This document shows, in pieces, positions 6,294 through 7,080 of a DNA stretch of 7,080 bases (positions within the stretch are counted from its first letter, which is position 1; each line of letters begins with the position of its first letter). The DNA is from Gammaproteobacteria bacterium (lineage in GTDB: Bacteria; Pseudomonadota; Gammaproteobacteria; GRL18). The position numbers were made by a program, and so were the translations under genes. The notes beneath the pieces are model-generated. The model saw nothing but the letters and a program-made list of their open reading frames with translations, ran no database searches and was not told the DNA's origin. The stretch covers positions 1 to 7,080 of the forward strand of contig JALTKC010000114.1 in NCBI GenBank assembly GCA_027076245.1. Reading direction: 5' to 3'.

Positions 6294-7080
6294 ATGAAAG
6301 CAAAATATTTAAGTTTATTAATGAGTGTTTTATTTTTGTGGCATTCTTTCACTATGGCACAGGGATTTGCACTGGCCGATCCTCAGGCTGGTATGCAGGT
6401 ACAGGCTGTTCAGGAAAATCCTGTAATAATGCAGAATAAAGCGGCTGTCCCAATAAATAATATTCCTGCACCGGCAGTACCTTCATTGCAGGTTCAGCCG
6501 CCCAGAGCCATGACAAAAGCCGTTATATCAACACCGTCCGTACCAAAGCCAGTGGTACAGCCACCAGCACCATCGGCCAGACCGGTGTTGTCCACCCCGT
6601 CCATATCCAGACCGGTAAGTGGTACAAACATGATGGCACCAAAAGCGACTGTACCGCCGGTTCCGACCATGTCTGCAAAACCGGTACAGCCCAAAAGCAG
6701 AGGTTTAGCTCCTGCTCCGGTGGTACAGCCACCGGCACCATTGGCCAGACCGGTGTTGTCCGCTCCGTCTATATCCGGACCGGTAAGTAGTACAAACATG
6801 ATGGCACCAAAAGCGACTGTACCACCGGTACCGACTATGTCTGCAAAACCGGTACAGCCCAAAAGCAGAGGTTTTGCACCCGTTGTACCAGCCCCGGCTT
6901 TAACAGTAAAACCGCTTAAAACGGTTACTCCTGTTTCCACATCGGCAAAAGCCTTGGCAAAACCAGATATACCTATGCACCAGGTTGCCCCGGCTATTAT
7001 GAGCAAACCGGCTCCCGTTATGAAGGTGCCTTCAGCCAAAAATACACTTCCCCAGGGCTTTGTGCCAACAGGTAGTATTG
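6294..7080 (+). CDS. Exported proline-rich repeat protein, 3' end beyond the window
   Basis: An open frame with no stop before the window edge gives 262 complete codons. A signal peptide is clear: MKAKYLSLLMSVLFLW, with cleavage after either TMA (residue 22) or ALA (residue 28). The rest is low-complexity and extended, about 19 percent proline (50 of 262 residues), rich in Ala, Val, Lys and Ser, with few acidic residues and no cysteine. Recurrent motifs include KPVVQPPAP, ARPVLS, MSAKPVQPKSRG and TNMMAPKATVPPVP. A 56-residue unit occurs twice in tandem. The last visible residues, LPQGFVPTGSI, end the Pro-rich part and could open a folded domain. The gene has its own ribosome site and a candidate ECF promoter, so it looks like a main target of the upstream sigma factor. 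The proline-rich part may be a stalk or spacer that spans the envelope or peptidoglycan; this is inference. It could be the start of a large adhesin or exoprotein, or a small envelope protein; the missing end decides. Confidence 0.85.
   Translation, partial: MKAKYLSLLMSVLFLWHSFTMAQGFALADPQAGMQVQAVQENPVIMQNKAAVPINNIPAPAVPSLQVQPPRAMTKAVISTPSVPKPVVQPPAPSARPVLSTPSISRPVSGTNMMAPKATVPPVPTMSAKPVQPKSRGLAPAPVVQPPAPLARPVLSAPSISGPVSSTNMMAPKATVPPVPTMSAKPVQPKSRGFAPVVPAPALTVKPLKTVTPVSTSAKALAKPDIPMHQVAPAIMSKPAPVMKVPSAKNTLPQGFVPTGSI
6552..6719 (+). repeat. First unit of a 168-base tandem repeat
   Basis: This unit encodes 56 residues, starting VVQPPAPSARPVLS and ending KSRGLAPAP. It is an exact multiple of three, so the reading frame is kept. 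Its first 153 bases differ from the second unit at ten positions; the last 15 bases diverge more. Confidence 0.9.
6720..6887 (+). repeat. Second unit of a 168-base tandem repeat
   Basis: This unit directly follows the first and encodes VVQPPAPLARPVLS onward. Over the first 51 residues only four differ (Ser to Leu, Thr to Ala, Arg to Gly, Gly to Ser), and several of the ten base changes are silent. This points to a tandem duplication kept under protein-level constraint. After 6872 the similarity fades. Confidence 0.9.

Noticed and set aside
6494..7039. Long minus-strand open frame of 181 codons, Gly/Thr-rich with repeats
   Set aside because: It is the mirror of the proline-rich gene, whose repeats, signal peptide, ribosome site and promoter are all on the + strand. 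Glycine-rich repeats are what proline codons give in reverse, and no ribosome site supports it.

Overview
The window appears to come from a Gram-negative bacterium, most likely a proteobacterium and perhaps a gammaproteobacterium. The first protein looks like an outer-membrane beta-barrel ending in phenylalanine, several products carry Sec signal peptides, and Shine-Dalgarno-type ribosome sites precede most genes. I cannot name the genus. All genes lie on the + strand, coding density is high, and no gap exceeds about 105 bases. I see no tRNA, rRNA, CRISPR array or insertion sequence.

Layout. 1-83 is a leader with a weak promoter candidate. 84-2126 encodes a predicted outer-membrane barrel with an Ig-like N-terminal region. 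2150-3358 encodes an exported beta-rich protein with a C-terminal fibronectin-III-like domain. 3348-3902 encodes an ECF sigma factor and overlaps the preceding gene by 11 bases. A 69-base gap follows, holding a candidate ECF promoter. 3972-4565 encodes a single-pass membrane anti-sigma factor. 4549-6189 encodes an exported subtilisin-like (S8) serine peptidase and overlaps the anti-sigma gene by 17 bases. A 104-base gap holds a second candidate ECF promoter with the same two elements at identical spacing. 6294 to the window end is the 5' part of an exported, proline-rich, repeat-containing protein that is cut by the window edge.

How the genes may work together (inference). The set looks like an envelope or cell-surface system under its own sigma/anti-sigma switch. 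The sigma factor would be held at the inner membrane by the anti-sigma factor. When released, it would transcribe from the two matching promoters, raising the anti-sigma factor plus protease and, separately, the proline-rich surface protein. The sigma gene lies upstream of both promoters, so the arrangement would give negative feedback through the anti-sigma factor rather than self-amplification. The periplasmic tail of the anti-sigma factor resembles a subtilase propeptide (I9-like) fold and sits next to a real subtilase, which suggests the two may interact. The barrel and the fibronectin-III-like protein are candidate outer-membrane partners for assembly, sensing or export.
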